A stretch of 64,000 nt of DNA from Allobosea sp. UNC402CLCol. Lineage in GTDB: Bacteria; Pseudomonadota; Alphaproteobacteria; Rhizobiales; Beijerinckiaceae. Made by a program: the position numbers and the translations under genes. The notes under the pieces were generated by a model. The model was given only the letters and a program-made list of their open reading frames with translations. It was not told the DNA's origin and searched no databases. Below, in pieces: positions 1 to 8,333 of the stretch; positions within the stretch are counted from its first letter, which is position 1, and each line of letters starts with the position of its first letter. The stretch is from positions 682,001-746,000 of the forward strand of contig NZ_JQJJ01000009.1 of NCBI RefSeq assembly GCF_000745475.1, in the 5' to 3' direction.

Positions 1-1
1 G

Positions 2-607
2 GAACCCGTCCTCCACTCCGTTCCGATCGCCGATCTTCGCCCCACGCAGATGACCGTGGGCCTCCGGGAGGTCGAGGCCAAGCGCCAGAGCTGGAGGGAG
101 CGGGAGGGAGGCCGTGCGGAAGGGTTCCTCGGCAGCCACATGATCCCGGCGATCAAGGGGCCCAAGGCGCGCCTCTACATCATCGATCACCATCATCTCG
201 TCCGGGCCCTGCACGACGAGGGTCAGAAGCAGGTTTTCGTCAACGTCATCGCCGATGTCTCATGGCTCTCGACGGCGGCCTTCTGGGTCGTCTGCGAGCA
301 CCGGAACTGGGCTCACCCCTATGACAGCGAAGGCCGCCGCCGTAGCATCGAATTGATGCCGAAGCGCATCGAGAGGCTCGAGGACGATCCCTATCGTTCC
401 CTTGCCGGCGAATTGCGCCGCCTCGGTGGCTTCGCCAAGGACGTCACCCCTTACTCCGAGTTCCTCTGGGCGGATTTCCTGCGCAGACGCATAGGGCGCA
501 AGCTCGTCGATGCGGATTTCGAGAAGGCGCTCAAGAAGGCGTTGAAACTGGCCAAGGGCCAGGAGGCCAGTTACCTGGCCGGCTGGTGCGGTCCCGTGAA
601 GGATTAG
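2..607 (+). CDS. ParB-like nuclease-domain protein (5' end outside window)
   Basis: The reading frame is open to the left edge of the window. An ATG lies at position 50, but the 16 codons before it (EPVLHSVPIADLRPTQ) read as real family sequence, so the true start lies upstream. The visible part ends after about 201 residues. The motif LRPTQMTVGLREVEAKR followed by IIDHHHLVRAL is typical of the putative ParB-like nuclease family (ParBc_2 type), small proteins of unknown cellular role that are distinct from the chromosome-partition ParB. The His-His-His stretch near the middle may bind metal; that is inference. The gene converges on the ketosynthase gene with only 16 bases between them, leaving no room for a separate terminator. 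I am confident of the family but not of any function. Confidence 0.75.
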   Translation, partial: EPVLHSVPIADLRPTQMTVGLREVEAKRQSWREREGGRAEGFLGSHMIPAIKGPKARLYIIDHHHLVRALHDEGQKQVFVNVIADVSWLSTAAFWVVCEHRNWAHPYDSEGRRRSIELMPKRIERLEDDPYRSLAGELRRLGGFAKDVTPYSEFLWADFLRRRIGRKLVDADFEKALKKALKLAKGQEASYLAGWCGPVKD

Positions 608-623
608 GCTCGGCCGCCGCCGT

Positions 624-1838
624 TCACGCGCTGCGGCCGAACGCCAGCACCGCGTTGAGGCCGCCGAAGGCGAAGGAATTCGACAGCGCATGGCGCAGCA
701 CCGCCTGCCGCGCGCCCTCCGGGACGACGTCGAGCCCGCATTCCGCGTCGGGTTCCGTGCAATTGGCCGTTGGGGGAACGATCTGGTGGTGCAGCGCGAG
801 CGCCGTGGCCAGCGCCTCGAACGCCCCGGCCGCGCCCAGGCAATGGCCAAGAACGCCCTTGATCGAGGAGACCGGAGGCAGCTTCTCGCTCGGAAAGACC
901 GCGCGGATGGCCCGGCTCTCGACGACGTCGTTGATCAGCGTGCCGGTGCCGTGCGCGTTGATGTAGTCGATAGCCGTCGGATCGAGTCCAGCGCTCGCCA
1001 GTGCGCGCCGCATAGCCCCTTCCGCCCCCGCTTGATCGGGGGAGGTCAGGTCGCCGGCATCGGCATTGGCGCCGAAGCCGACCAGCTCGGCATAGATGCG
1101 TGCCTTGCGGGCGATGGCATGCTCCCATTCCTCGAGGACGAGGATGGCGCTGCCTTCGCCGAGCACCAGGCCGCTGCGGTTGCGCGAGAACGGCCGGCAG
1201 GTGTCGCGCGACAGAATGCGCAGCGCGCTCCAGCCGGTCATCGTGCCGGGCGTGATCGAAGCCTCCGAGCCGCCCGTGATCGCGATGTCGCAATCCCCAT
1301 GGAGGACGGCGCGGTAGGCCAGGCCGATGGCGTGCGTTCCCGATGCGCAGGCGCTCGCCACGGCGAAGGTGTTGCCGTGCAGGCCGAGATCCATCGAGAT
1401 CTGGCTCGCCGGCGCGTTGGCCATCAGCTTCGGAATCGTGAGCGGGTGAACCGAGCGCCGCTGCTCGCGGTAAAGGCGCTGGAAGCTGTCGTCCAGCGTG
1501 GTCATGCCGCCGACGCTGACGCCGACGACGACATCCGCCTGGGCGAGCGTCGCGTCGTCCGGCTCCAGCCCCGCATCGGCGACCGCTTCGCGCGCCGCCA
1601 CGACGGCGAACTGGGACATCCGGTCGAGTGACCCCAACCGCTTCGCGGTGAAATGGGCGTCGGGGTCGAAGTCATGGATCTGGGCGGCGATCGGGCAGGG
1701 AAGCTCGTCCATCTGCGGCAGCATCAGCGGCCCGATGGCGCTGTCCCCGGCCACGATGCGTTCCCAGGTCGTCGGCATGGTCGGCCCGGCCGGCGAAATC
1801 GCGCCGAGGCCGGTGATCGCAACGCGTCTCCGTGTCAC
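624..1838 (-). CDS. beta-ketoacyl-ACP synthase (KAS II/FabF-like)
   Basis: A 404-residue condensing enzyme that would elongate an acyl chain on an acyl carrier protein in the cytoplasm. The thiolase-fold active site is complete: nucleophile Cys164 in SACASGTHAIG, His296 in NAHGTGT, Lys327, and His332 in GHCLGAAG. Full length matches FabF/NodE-type enzymes. The gene overlaps the upstream acyl carrier protein gene by four bases (ATGA), so the two are translationally coupled and probably work together. A separate ACP plus KAS pair in this order resembles rhizobial nodF-nodE. No other fatty-acid genes are adjacent, so a specialised acyl product (lipid A, exopolysaccharide or signal modification) is more likely than housekeeping synthesis. 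Housekeeping FabF cannot be excluded without genome context. Confidence 0.9.
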   Translation of the reverse strand: MTRRRVAITGLGAISPAGPTMPTTWERIVAGDSAIGPLMLPQMDELPCPIAAQIHDFDPDAHFTAKRLGSLDRMSQFAVVAAREAVADAGLEPDDATLAQADVVVGVSVGGMTTLDDSFQRLYREQRRSVHPLTIPKLMANAPASQISMDLGLHGNTFAVASACASGTHAIGLAYRAVLHGDCDIAITGGSEASITPGTMTGWSALRILSRDTCRPFSRNRSGLVLGEGSAILVLEEWEHAIARKARIYAELVGFGANADAGDLTSPDQAGAEGAMRRALASAGLDPTAIDYINAHGTGTLINDVVESRAIRAVFPSEKLPPVSSIKGVLGHCLGAAGAFEALATALALHHQIVPPTANCTEPDAECGLDVVPEGARQAVLRHALSNSFAFGGLNAVLAFGRSA

Positions 1839-2092
1839 GCCGGCGCTTTCTCGCCCAGGGCCGACTCGACGATGCGGGCGATGTCTCCGACCGTCTTCAG
1901 TTCCTTGACCCTGGGGTCGTTGGCATCGAAGGGGACGCGGATCTTGAAGCGCTCTTCGATTGCGAAGATCGTTTCGAGCACGTCGAGAGAATCGTATCCG
2001 GCCTCTTCGAGGCTGGTCTTTTCAGTGATCTCCGCGGGATCGCGGCTGATCTGTCCAGCCACGATCTCTTGCACGACCTTGAGTATGTTCAT
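1835..2092 (-). CDS. acyl carrier protein
   Basis: An 85-residue acidic helical protein with the phosphopantetheine attachment serine in GYDSLDV (Ser35) and the conserved C-terminal helix KTVGDIARIVE. It would carry the growing acyl chain for the ketosynthase encoded immediately downstream, with which it overlaps by four bases. The length is slightly greater than the 78 residues typical of AcpP, and an insertion (VPFDANDPRVKE) before the last helix suggests a specialised rather than housekeeping ACP. It is the first gene of the two-gene transcript, and its promoter should lie in the 480-base region upstream. NodF and AcpXL are alternative relatives; I do not see enough to choose. Confidence 0.9.
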   Translation of the reverse strand: MNILKVVQEIVAGQISRDPAEITEKTSLEEAGYDSLDVLETIFAIEERFKIRVPFDANDPRVKELKTVGDIARIVESALGEKAPA

Positions 2093-2571
2093 TCCCGAAC
2101 CTGCGACTGCCCATGATGCTGGGGGCTAGAGGAATTCCGCGTTTTCAAGCGCCGCCGAATTGCTCTACCTCTTTGTTTTCTCGCATTTTCTTCACGCGAA
2201 CCGGTGTCCGCCTCGCTTGAAAATGCGCTCGTCTGACTCGATACGGTTTCGTGGCCGATACGGGGCAAGGAGCGTCGCTCGCCGAAGCAAGGGCGCCGCA
2301 CCTCGCACGTCACGGGTTGCAGCGCGTAGGGCAGGTTCCGTGCCAACCGTCCTGTCGGCGCGAGCGGCGCGGGGGCTCTCCTGTTCGACCGGCTTGTCCC
2401 TTGATATCGATGGGAAATCCCGAATGGCTGCTGTGATGCGTTATCCGGAGTGATCCGTATCGCGGATGATGCTTCCGACATTCCGTGTCGGGAGCACCAA
2501 GATTTGATGGTTCCCTCGGATTCTGCGCGGCGAGGGCCGCCGCGCATCGATTTCGGGACCCGGCGTACCCC
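2093..2571. other. intergenic region upstream of the ACP gene
   Basis: These 479 bases separate the ACP start from the caspase-fold gene stop, both on the minus strand. Only low-quality open frames cross it, rich in Arg and Ser as expected of read-through in GC-rich DNA, so I call no gene. Read on the minus strand, 2205-2160 contains CGGTTCGCGTGAAGAAAATG followed by GCGAGAAAACAAAGAGGTAG. From memory this resembles a short motif that recurs between genes in many Hyphomicrobiales genomes. The region is more AT-rich than its surroundings and is the likely promoter region for the ACP-ketosynthase transcript. No clear -35/-10 pair was picked. Confidence 0.5.
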
Positions 2572-5289
2572 TCACCGGCATTGCGGCTTGCCGGGCTCGC
2601 AAGGCGGCCGGTGCTGGGGCTGCGGACCATGGGCAGGCTGCGGTGCCCGCGGCCGGGCCATCATCTGGGCGCGTTGCTGGGCCTGCATCGCAGCTTGCTG
2701 CTGCATTTGCGCGGCCCGCTGCTGGGCGGCCTGCGCAGCACGCTGTTGCTGTTGCTGCTGAGCTTGCATCGCCCTTTGCTGAGCCGCTTGCGCCGCGCGC
2801 TGCTGCTGAAGCTGCGAGGCCTGCGCGGCGGCTCTTTGCTGAGCCTGCTGCTGGGCTTGCATGGCCCGCTGCTGTTGCTGCGCCTGTGCGGCACGCTGTT
2901 GCTGCTGCGCTTGCACCGCCCTTTGCTGGGCAGCCTGCGCCGCGCGTTGCTGCTGCGCCTGCAGGGTGGCGGCCTGCTGGGCGCGTTGGCGCTCGGCCTG
3001 CTGCGCCGCCGCACGCTGCGCCGCGTCGGCCGCATTCGTCTGCGGAATTTGGGCAGGCTGGGGCGCGGTCCGTGGGGCTGTCGCAAGCGGCAGCGCGCTG
3101 GGGCGACCCGTCTGAGGCGTCTGCGGCGGTGTGGCGAGATGCTGCGCCGGGGCTGTGTTGCCGGGAGCGGCGGGCAGGGCGGCCGGCGCGGGCAGGGGCT
3201 TTGCACCGGCCGGAGCCGTGGCAACCGGCGGCGTGCCCGGGCGACCCGTTTGAGGCGTCTGCGGCGGTGTGGCGAGATGCTGCGCCGGGGCCGTATTGCC
3301 GGGGGCGGCGGGCAAGGCACCCGGCGCCGGCAGAGGCTTCGCGCCGGCCGAAGCCTGCGAGGGCGCGGTCTGCGGGGCCGTCGCAAACGGCGGCGCGCCG
3401 GGGCGACCCGTCTGAGGCGTCTGCGGCGGTGTGGCGAGATGCTGCGCCGGGGCCGTGTTGCCGGGAGCGGCGGGCAAGGCACCCGGCGCCGGCAAAGGCT
3501 TTGCACCGGCGGGAGCCGCGGCCGAAGGCGCGGGGCCGCCGGCGGGTGGCTGGCCGGGACGTGGCTGGCCGATGGTGGCGGGCGAGCCCTGCGGCGCACC
3601 GGGCTGGGGCCCCGTCGCGGCCGGCGCCGCGGCGTGCGGAGGCTGCGCCTGCTGTTGCCGGGCGCGCAACAGGGCGGCGGCCGGCAGCGCGGCGGCGGTT
3701 GCCGCGATCGCGGCGGAAGCGACCGGATGCGCCTGGATCATTTGCTGGAGGCCCGAGGCGGGAGCCGGCGCCGGTCCCCCTGCCGGCGGCGCCGCTGCCG
3801 GGGCGCCGCCCGTCACCGTAGGCGGTAGGGGAGGCAGGGACTGGCCCTGCGGGCTCGTCACCACCACGCTCTGCGAGGCCGGGTTCACCACCACGGTGTT
3901 GTGGATGTTGACGTTGACGACATTGACGGGCGGCGGGACGACATAGGCCGGGCGTTCCACCCAGAGCGGCACCGGATGATAGATGGGGATCGGCAGCACG
4001 AAGGCGGCGATGGGCGGCGGTGGGGGCGCCAGATCGACATAGAAGACGGGCCGCGGCGGCAGGAAGACGATCGGCACCGGTGGCGGGGGCGGCAGCTCGT
4101 AGACGGGATCGGCGAAATAGACGACCGGCCGCTCGACATAGACGATCTCGTCGGGCGGGGGTGGAGGCACGTCGTAGGAGAGCGCGGCAAAGGCTGCCGG
4201 AGGCTCGTAGGCGACGGCGAAATGGGCCAGTCGGCGGCGCGCGTCGCCGGCATGAGGGCCGCGCGGATAACGCCCGAGATAGGACCAGTAGGCCTCCGGG
4301 GTGTCGGCGACGGCGCTTTCGCGCCAGACGATGGCCTCGCGCCGGGCGGCCAGGATGGCGCGCACGCGCTTCGCCAGCGGATCGCCCGGATAGGCGGCCA
4401 GGAAGTCCTGATAGCCGCGCATGGTGTCGCGGGTCAGCGCGGCGAGATAGGCGTCGCGCGCGTCGAAACCCCGGATCGGCTTGTCGCGAAGCTCGACGAA
4501 GCGGTTCTGGTCCGGCGGAGCGGCGCTGGTGCGCTCGAAGAACAGGAAAGGCACCTGCACCTTCGAGGCCTGCCAGGGCACCTCGGCGCCGCCCGTCAGT
4601 TCGCTGGTGCGCAGGCGCACGCGCTCGAACAGATCGTCGAGCGGCAGGCCGCCCTGCTTGATCATCTCCGACAGCGCCGTGGCGTAGGCGCTGTAGTCCT
4701 TGCCTTCGGGTGCGATCGTGCCGGGTGCGGCATTGAAGGCGATCAGCGAGCCGGGATCGGGCTGCATCAGCGCGAGGCCCCCCGCCAGCGGCTGGCCCGA
4801 GCGGGCGAACGGATTGGCGCGCGCGGCATCGAGCACGACGATCCGCGCCTTCAGCGGCAGCGTCGCCAGCGGCCTGACGAGATCGGTCAGGCGGATGGCG
4901 GCGAGTGGCACGTCGGCGTCGCGTGCGATGCGGGCATCGACGGGAACGAGATAGTTCTCGCCCTCGAACTGAAGCCCGTGGCCGGCATAGTAGACGAAGG
5001 CGACGGTATCGGGGCCCGATGCCGCTGCCTTGTCGAGGAACTCGCGCAGGGAGGAGCGCAGGGTCGCGGTGTCGAGGTCGCGCGCGCCGACCACATCGAA
5101 GCCGGCGGCCTGCAGCGTCTGCGCGATCAGGCCGGCATCGTTGGCCGGCGTCGCCAGCGCGCCGTCCGGATAGGCGCCGTTGCCGATGACCAGCGCGATT
5201 CGCTTTTCCGATGACTGCGCGTGCGCGGGCGGGCCGCCCAGCAGAGCGGCTGCGAAAAACAGGCCGCAAACGATGCGCCATAGTGACAT
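2572..5289 (-). CDS. secreted caspase-fold (C14-like) protein with Pro- and Gln/Ala-rich tail; catalytic Cys replaced by Ala
   Basis: A 905-residue protein. The open frame runs further upstream, but the start at 5289 has a GGGAGG ribosome site and begins a signal peptide (WRIVCGLFFAAALLGG, cleavage after AHAQ). Residues 28-270 are a caspase/p20-like domain: RIALVIGNGAY, NDA, and the catalytic His104 in YYAGHG. Where active homologues have DACR before NPF, this protein reads DAAR, so the nucleophile position is Ala156 (codon GCG, read at 4822-4824). The middle (about 330-540) is rich in Pro/Val/Tyr, followed by three copies of a 36-37-residue Pro/Ala repeat and then a Gln/Ala-rich coiled-coil-like stretch to the end (CEPGKPQCR). 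It probably acts in the periplasm or at the envelope as a scaffold rather than a protease. Function is unknown. Confidence 0.75.
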   Translation of the reverse strand: MSLWRIVCGLFFAAALLGGPPAHAQSSEKRIALVIGNGAYPDGALATPANDAGLIAQTLQAAGFDVVGARDLDTATLRSSLREFLDKAAASGPDTVAFVYYAGHGLQFEGENYLVPVDARIARDADVPLAAIRLTDLVRPLATLPLKARIVVLDAARANPFARSGQPLAGGLALMQPDPGSLIAFNAAPGTIAPEGKDYSAYATALSEMIKQGGLPLDDLFERVRLRTSELTGGAEVPWQASKVQVPFLFFERTSAAPPDQNRFVELRDKPIRGFDARDAYLAALTRDTMRGYQDFLAAYPGDPLAKRVRAILAARREAIVWRESAVADTPEAYWSYLGRYPRGPHAGDARRRLAHFAVAYEPPAAFAALSYDVPPPPPDEIVYVERPVVYFADPVYELPPPPPVPIVFLPPRPVFYVDLAPPPPPIAAFVLPIPIYHPVPLWVERPAYVVPPPVNVVNVNIHNTVVVNPASQSVVVTSPQGQSLPPLPPTVTGGAPAAAPPAGGPAPAPASGLQQMIQAHPVASAAIAATAAALPAAALLRARQQQAQPPHAAAPAATGPQPGAPQGSPATIGQPRPGQPPAGGPAPSAAAPAGAKPLPAPGALPAAPGNTAPAQHLATPPQTPQTGRPGAPPFATAPQTAPSQASAGAKPLPAPGALPAAPGNTAPAQHLATPPQTPQTGRPGTPPVATAPAGAKPLPAPAALPAAPGNTAPAQHLATPPQTPQTGRPSALPLATAPRTAPQPAQIPQTNAADAAQRAAAQQAERQRAQQAATLQAQQQRAAQAAQQRAVQAQQQQRAAQAQQQQRAMQAQQQAQQRAAAQASQLQQQRAAQAAQQRAMQAQQQQQQRAAQAAQQRAAQMQQQAAMQAQQRAQMMARPRAPQPAHGPQPQHRPPCEPGKPQCR
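3101..3508 (-). repeat. three in-frame coding repeats (about 108 bp each)
   Basis: Three near-identical units begin at about 3101, 3239 and 3401, each starting GGGCGACCCG on the plus strand and running about 108 bases. They are separated by unequal spacers of roughly 30 and 54 bases. On the coding strand each encodes a Pro/Ala repeat with the cores GAKPLPAP, PGNTAPAQHLATPP and QTPQTGRP. The strong nucleotide identity points to recent expansion inside the caspase-fold gene. The sequences between them also share fragments, so the original unit may be longer. Confidence 0.85.
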
Positions 5290-5431
5290 GGGAGCCTCCC
5301 GCGAAAGATCGCCGTAAACGAGGCTGTGCCCATCAGGCTGAACGGTATTTGAATGAAACGTGGCAGCCCGGCGGCTTTTTCGGGTCGATCGGGCTCGGCC
5401 CGGAGCGATCCGGCCGGATCCGGAGCAGGCG

Positions 5432-5450
5432 GGCCGGCCGCAAGCCGGCC
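5432..5450. terminator. GC-rich stem-loop downstream of the rpiB-like gene (weak terminator candidate)
   Basis: GGCCGGC and GCCGGCC form 7-bp arms around a 5-base loop, about 95 bases past the stop of the isomerase gene on the minus strand. No T-run follows on that strand, so this is at best a stem-loop where RNA polymerase or RNase stops, not a classic intrinsic terminator. A second palindrome (GATCCGGCCGGATC) lies just beside it. Confidence 0.25.
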
Positions 5451-5543
5451 GCAAGAAAAGAGGCGCCGATGCCGGCGGCCCGCGCCGCTGGATCGCTGTC
5501 CGTGGAGCCGGAAACCGGGATCGTTTCGCTCCCGGATCCGGTC

Positions 5544-5990
5544 TCAGCCTTCGGCGTCCATCTGGTGGAGCTTCTCGACGCGGCGGCGGAAATCCTCGTC
5601 GGTCGAGAATTCGGCGGCGAGGTAGGACGAGATCAGGTCGCTGGCGAGCCAGGGGCCGACGATCTTGGCGCCGATGCACATCACGTTGACGTCGTCATGC
5701 TCGACGCTCTGATGGGCGGAATGGATGTCGTGGCAGACGGCCGCCCGGATGCCCTTCATCTTGTTGGCGGCGATCGAGGCGCCGACGCCGGTGCCGCAGA
5801 CCATGATGCCGCGCTCGGCCTCGCCGGACGTGACCTTGCGGGCGACCTCGCGGGCGATGTCGGGGAAATCGACCGGCTGGTCGTCGTGGGAGCCGACATC
5901 GACGACCTCGTGGCCCAGCGATGTGATGTGGTCGATGACGTGCTGCTTGAGGGACCAGCCGGCATGGTCGGAGCCGATGACGAGGCGCAT
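5544..5990 (-). CDS. rpiB: RpiB/LacAB-family sugar-phosphate isomerase
   Basis: A 148-residue isomerase of the RpiB family, which interconverts aldose and ketose phosphates (ribose-5-P/ribulose-5-P in RpiB, tetrose phosphates in EryI/DerI-type members). The N-terminus IGSDHAGWSLK carries the substrate-phosphate site, and MVCGTGVGASIAANK holds the catalytic Cys and the anion-hole glycines. Length matches the family. It is the last gene of the FadR-type operon, 64 bases past the binding-protein stop (6055). In that setting the substrate is more likely a dedicated catabolic sugar phosphate than ribose-5-phosphate, because housekeeping cells usually use RpiA. Family is certain; substrate is not. 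Confidence 0.88.
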   Translation of the reverse strand: MRLVIGSDHAGWSLKQHVIDHITSLGHEVVDVGSHDDQPVDFPDIAREVARKVTSGEAERGIMVCGTGVGASIAANKMKGIRAAVCHDIHSAHQSVEHDDVNVMCIGAKIVGPWLASDLISSYLAAEFSTDEDFRRRVEKLHQMDAEG

Positions 5991-6054
5991 GGGATATCCT
6001 GTGGTGGTTGGAGCGAAGGGCCGGCGCCCATGGCGAGCGCCGGCTCGGTAGGGA

Positions 6055-6843
6055 TCAGCCGCGCATGTTCGCGGGCAGGTCGGTGCCGTGGAACTTCTTG
6101 TAGATCGCGTTGAGCTTGCCGTTCTTGAGGTTCTGCTCGACCCAGGCGTCGAGCTTCTCGATCAGCTTCGGCTCGCCCTTCTTCACACCGATGGCGAGGT
6201 CGAAATTGGTGATCGAGACCTTGGGCTCGAAGGGCCGCGCCGGCGCCTTGACGCCGATCTGCGAGACGATCGTCGCCGAGCTCGCGACGCAATCGGCCTG
6301 GCCGGAGACGGCCGCCGTGACCATCGTCGCATCGTCCTCGTAGCGGGCGAGCTTGAGGTCGCGCTCCTTCATGTTGGTCAGCGTCGTGTCCTGCGTGGTG
6401 CCGCGCGAGACCGCGATCGTCTTGCCCTTCAGATCGTCCCAGCTCTTCGCCTCGACCGATTTCAGGCAGCCCACCACCGATTGCAGCGCGGCATAGGGCT
6501 TGGAGAAGTCGATCACCTTGGCGCGCTCGGGCGTGACCGACAGTGTCGAGATGATGATGTCGGCCTTGTTGGTCTGGACGTTGGGGATGCGGGTCGCGCC
6601 CGTGGTCTGAACGAATTCGAGCTGAAGGCCCCAATCCTTGGCGAGAAGCTCGGCGGTCTCGACATCCGAGCCGGTCGGCTTCATGGCTCCGTCGATCATG
6701 CCCGATGGCGGGATCGCGAGATCGGTCGCGATGCGGATCTTGCCGGCCTTCATGATGTCGTCGAGCAGGTCGGCGCGGGCGGCCTGGCCGGCGCAGGCCA
6801 GGGCCGTCGCCGCCAGCAGGGCAAGCGTGAGAGAGCGTTTCAT
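6055..6843 (-). CDS. ABC transporter solute-binding protein, polar amino-acid type (family 3)
   Basis: A 262-residue periplasmic binding protein. The start at 6843 (MKRSLTLALLAATALACAGQ) gives a clean signal peptide with cleavage after ARA; the longer open frame upstream has no such start. The mature protein begins DLLDDIMKAGKIRIATD and contains the family-3 hallmarks TNKADIIISTLSVTPERAK and DFSKPYA. It would deliver a small polar solute to the two permeases encoded upstream. It sits between the ATPase gene (6872-7636) and the isomerase gene, all on the minus strand. Despite the family name such proteins also bind organic and sugar acids, and the neighbouring dehydrogenase and isomerase make an acid or sugar derivative as likely as an amino acid. 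Confidence 0.9.
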   Translation of the reverse strand: MKRSLTLALLAATALACAGQAARADLLDDIMKAGKIRIATDLAIPPSGMIDGAMKPTGSDVETAELLAKDWGLQLEFVQTTGATRIPNVQTNKADIIISTLSVTPERAKVIDFSKPYAALQSVVGCLKSVEAKSWDDLKGKTIAVSRGTTQDTTLTNMKERDLKLARYEDDATMVTAAVSGQADCVASSATIVSQIGVKAPARPFEPKVSITNFDLAIGVKKGEPKLIEKLDAWVEQNLKNGKLNAIYKKFHGTDLPANMRG

Positions 6844-6871
6844 CCTTGGTTCCTTCCCTTCTTTTTGGTCG

Positions 6872-7636
6872 TTAGAGCCCGGTTCCGACGAACTGGGCGA
6901 GTTCCGGCGTGGCCGGAGCCGACAGGATCGAGGCACTTCCGGCCTCGTGGACCCTGCCCGCATGCATGAACACCACCTGGTCGGCGATGCCTCGCGCGAA
7001 CCCCATCTCATGGGTGACCATCACCATGGTCATGCCGTCCGCGGCGAGCTGTTCGATGACCTTGAGCACCTCGCCGGTCAGCTCCGGATCGAGCGCGGAG
7101 GTGACTTCGTCGAACAGCATCACCTTGGGCTGCATCGCGAGCGAACGGGCGATCGCCGCGCGCTGCTGCTGGCCGCCGGAGAGCTGCTCGGGATAGGCGT
7201 CGAGCTTCTCGGAGAGGCCGACCCTGGCCAGCATCGCCTTGGCGAGCTCGCGTGCTTCGGCCTTCCTCATCCGCTTCACCGAGACCGGCGCCAGCGTGAT
7301 GTTCTGCTCGATGGTGAGGTGCGGGAACAGGTTGTAGCTCTGGAAGACGATGCCGACATCCTGCCGCAGCGCTCGAAGATCGATGTCCACGGCATCGACG
7401 CGGTGCTCGCAGACGCGGATTTCACCTGAATCGATCTTCTCGAAGCGGTCGATGCAGCGCAGTGCCGTGCTCTTGCCGGAGCCCGAGCGGCCGATCAGCA
7501 CCAGGACCTCGCCGCGTTCGACGGTGAAGCTGACGCCGTCCAGCACCTTGAGCGCGCCGAAGCTCTTATGGACCTTGTCGAGCACCACGATGGGGCGTTC
7601 GACGATGAGGTGTTCCTGGGGGCGTTCCTGGCTCAT
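6872..7636 (-). CDS. ABC transporter ATPase, polar amino-acid type
   Basis: A 254-residue ATPase (start at ATG 7636; a TTG three codons earlier is also possible). Walker A is GRSGSGKST, the Q-loop is [11 protein letters not shown], the signature is [15 protein letters not shown], Walker B is [12 protein letters not shown], and the switch His is in THEMGFAR. It powers import through the two permeases encoded just upstream (7652-8320 and 8334-9017) with the binding protein at 6055. The 15-base gap to the permease gene and the shared strand indicate one transcript. GlnQ/HisP-type membership is clear. Confidence 0.93.
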   Translation of the reverse strand: MSQERPQEHLIVERPIVVLDKVHKSFGALKVLDGVSFTVERGEVLVLIGRSGSGKSTALRCIDRFEKIDSGEIRVCEHRVDAVDIDLRALRQDVGIVFQSYNLFPHLTIEQNITLAPVSVKRMRKAEARELAKAMLARVGLSEKLDAYPEQLSGGQQQRAAIARSLAMQPKVMLFDEVTSALDPELTGEVLKVIEQLAADGMTMVMVTHEMGFARGIADQVVFMHAGRVHEAGSASILSAPATPELAQFVGTGL

Positions 7637-7651
7637 GGCTTTCAAATCTCG

Positions 7652-8320
7652 TCAGGCCGGCATCAGCTTCGCGCGGCCGACGCCCATGCGGCGTTCGAGA
7701 CGCCGGCTGAGGAGCGAGATCGGGAAGCAGAGCGCGAAATAGATCAGGGCGATGATCGCGTAGATCAGGAAGGGCTCGAACAGCGAGTTGTTGATGATCT
7801 GGCCGGAGCGGGCGAGCTCGACGAAGCCGACGACCGAGGCCAGCGAGGTGTTCTTGATGATCTGCACCATGAAGCCCACGGTCGGCGGCGTGGCGATGCG
7901 CATGGCCTGGGGCAGGATGACCTTGAGCATGCGCTGGGTGCGGCTGAGCGCCAGCCCTTCCGCCGCCTCCCATTGCGGGCGCGGCACGGCCTGGATGCAG
8001 CCGCGCCAGATCTCGCCGAAATAGGCGCCGACATAGATCGTCAGCGAGGCTCCCGCGGCCCAGAGCGGCGTGATCGCGAAGCCGAGCGCGGAGAGGCCGA
8101 AATAGCCGAGGAACATGATCACAAGCAGCGGCGTACCCTGGACGAGCTGCACATAGGCGCCGCTGAGCAGCCGCACCGCCTTGCTCGGCGAGACCCGGGC
8201 GAGCGCGATCAGGAAGCCGACGACCCCGCCGCCGATCAGCGCGATCATCGATAGCCCGATCGTCCAGAGCGCGCCCTGGCCGAGGAAGAGGAGATGGTTC
8301 GCATTGAGGGAGCCGCCCAT
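7652..8320 (-). CDS. ABC transporter permease, polar amino-acid type
   Basis: A 222-residue inner-membrane permease with about five hydrophobic segments. The cytoplasmic coupling loop reads EAAEGLALSRTQRMLKVIL, the EAA motif that docks on the ATPase. The start at 8320 has a strong AGGGGAG ribosome site. It pairs with the other permease encoded 13 bases upstream to form the heterodimeric channel of the importer. Both belong to the HisM/GlnP family. Confidence 0.92.
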   Translation of the reverse strand: MGGSLNANHLLFLGQGALWTIGLSMIALIGGGVVGFLIALARVSPSKAVRLLSGAYVQLVQGTPLLVIMFLGYFGLSALGFAITPLWAAGASLTIYVGAYFGEIWRGCIQAVPRPQWEAAEGLALSRTQRMLKVILPQAMRIATPPTVGFMVQIIKNTSLASVVGFVELARSGQIINNSLFEPFLIYAIIALIYFALCFPISLLSRRLERRMGVGRAKLMPA

Positions 8321-8333
8321 GATGATCGCTCCC

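Noticed and set aside
3101-3508. Regularly spaced repeats as a CRISPR array
   Set aside because: Units are long, in frame, encode a Pro/Ala repeat of the surrounding protein and have unequal coding spacers; no cas genes are present.
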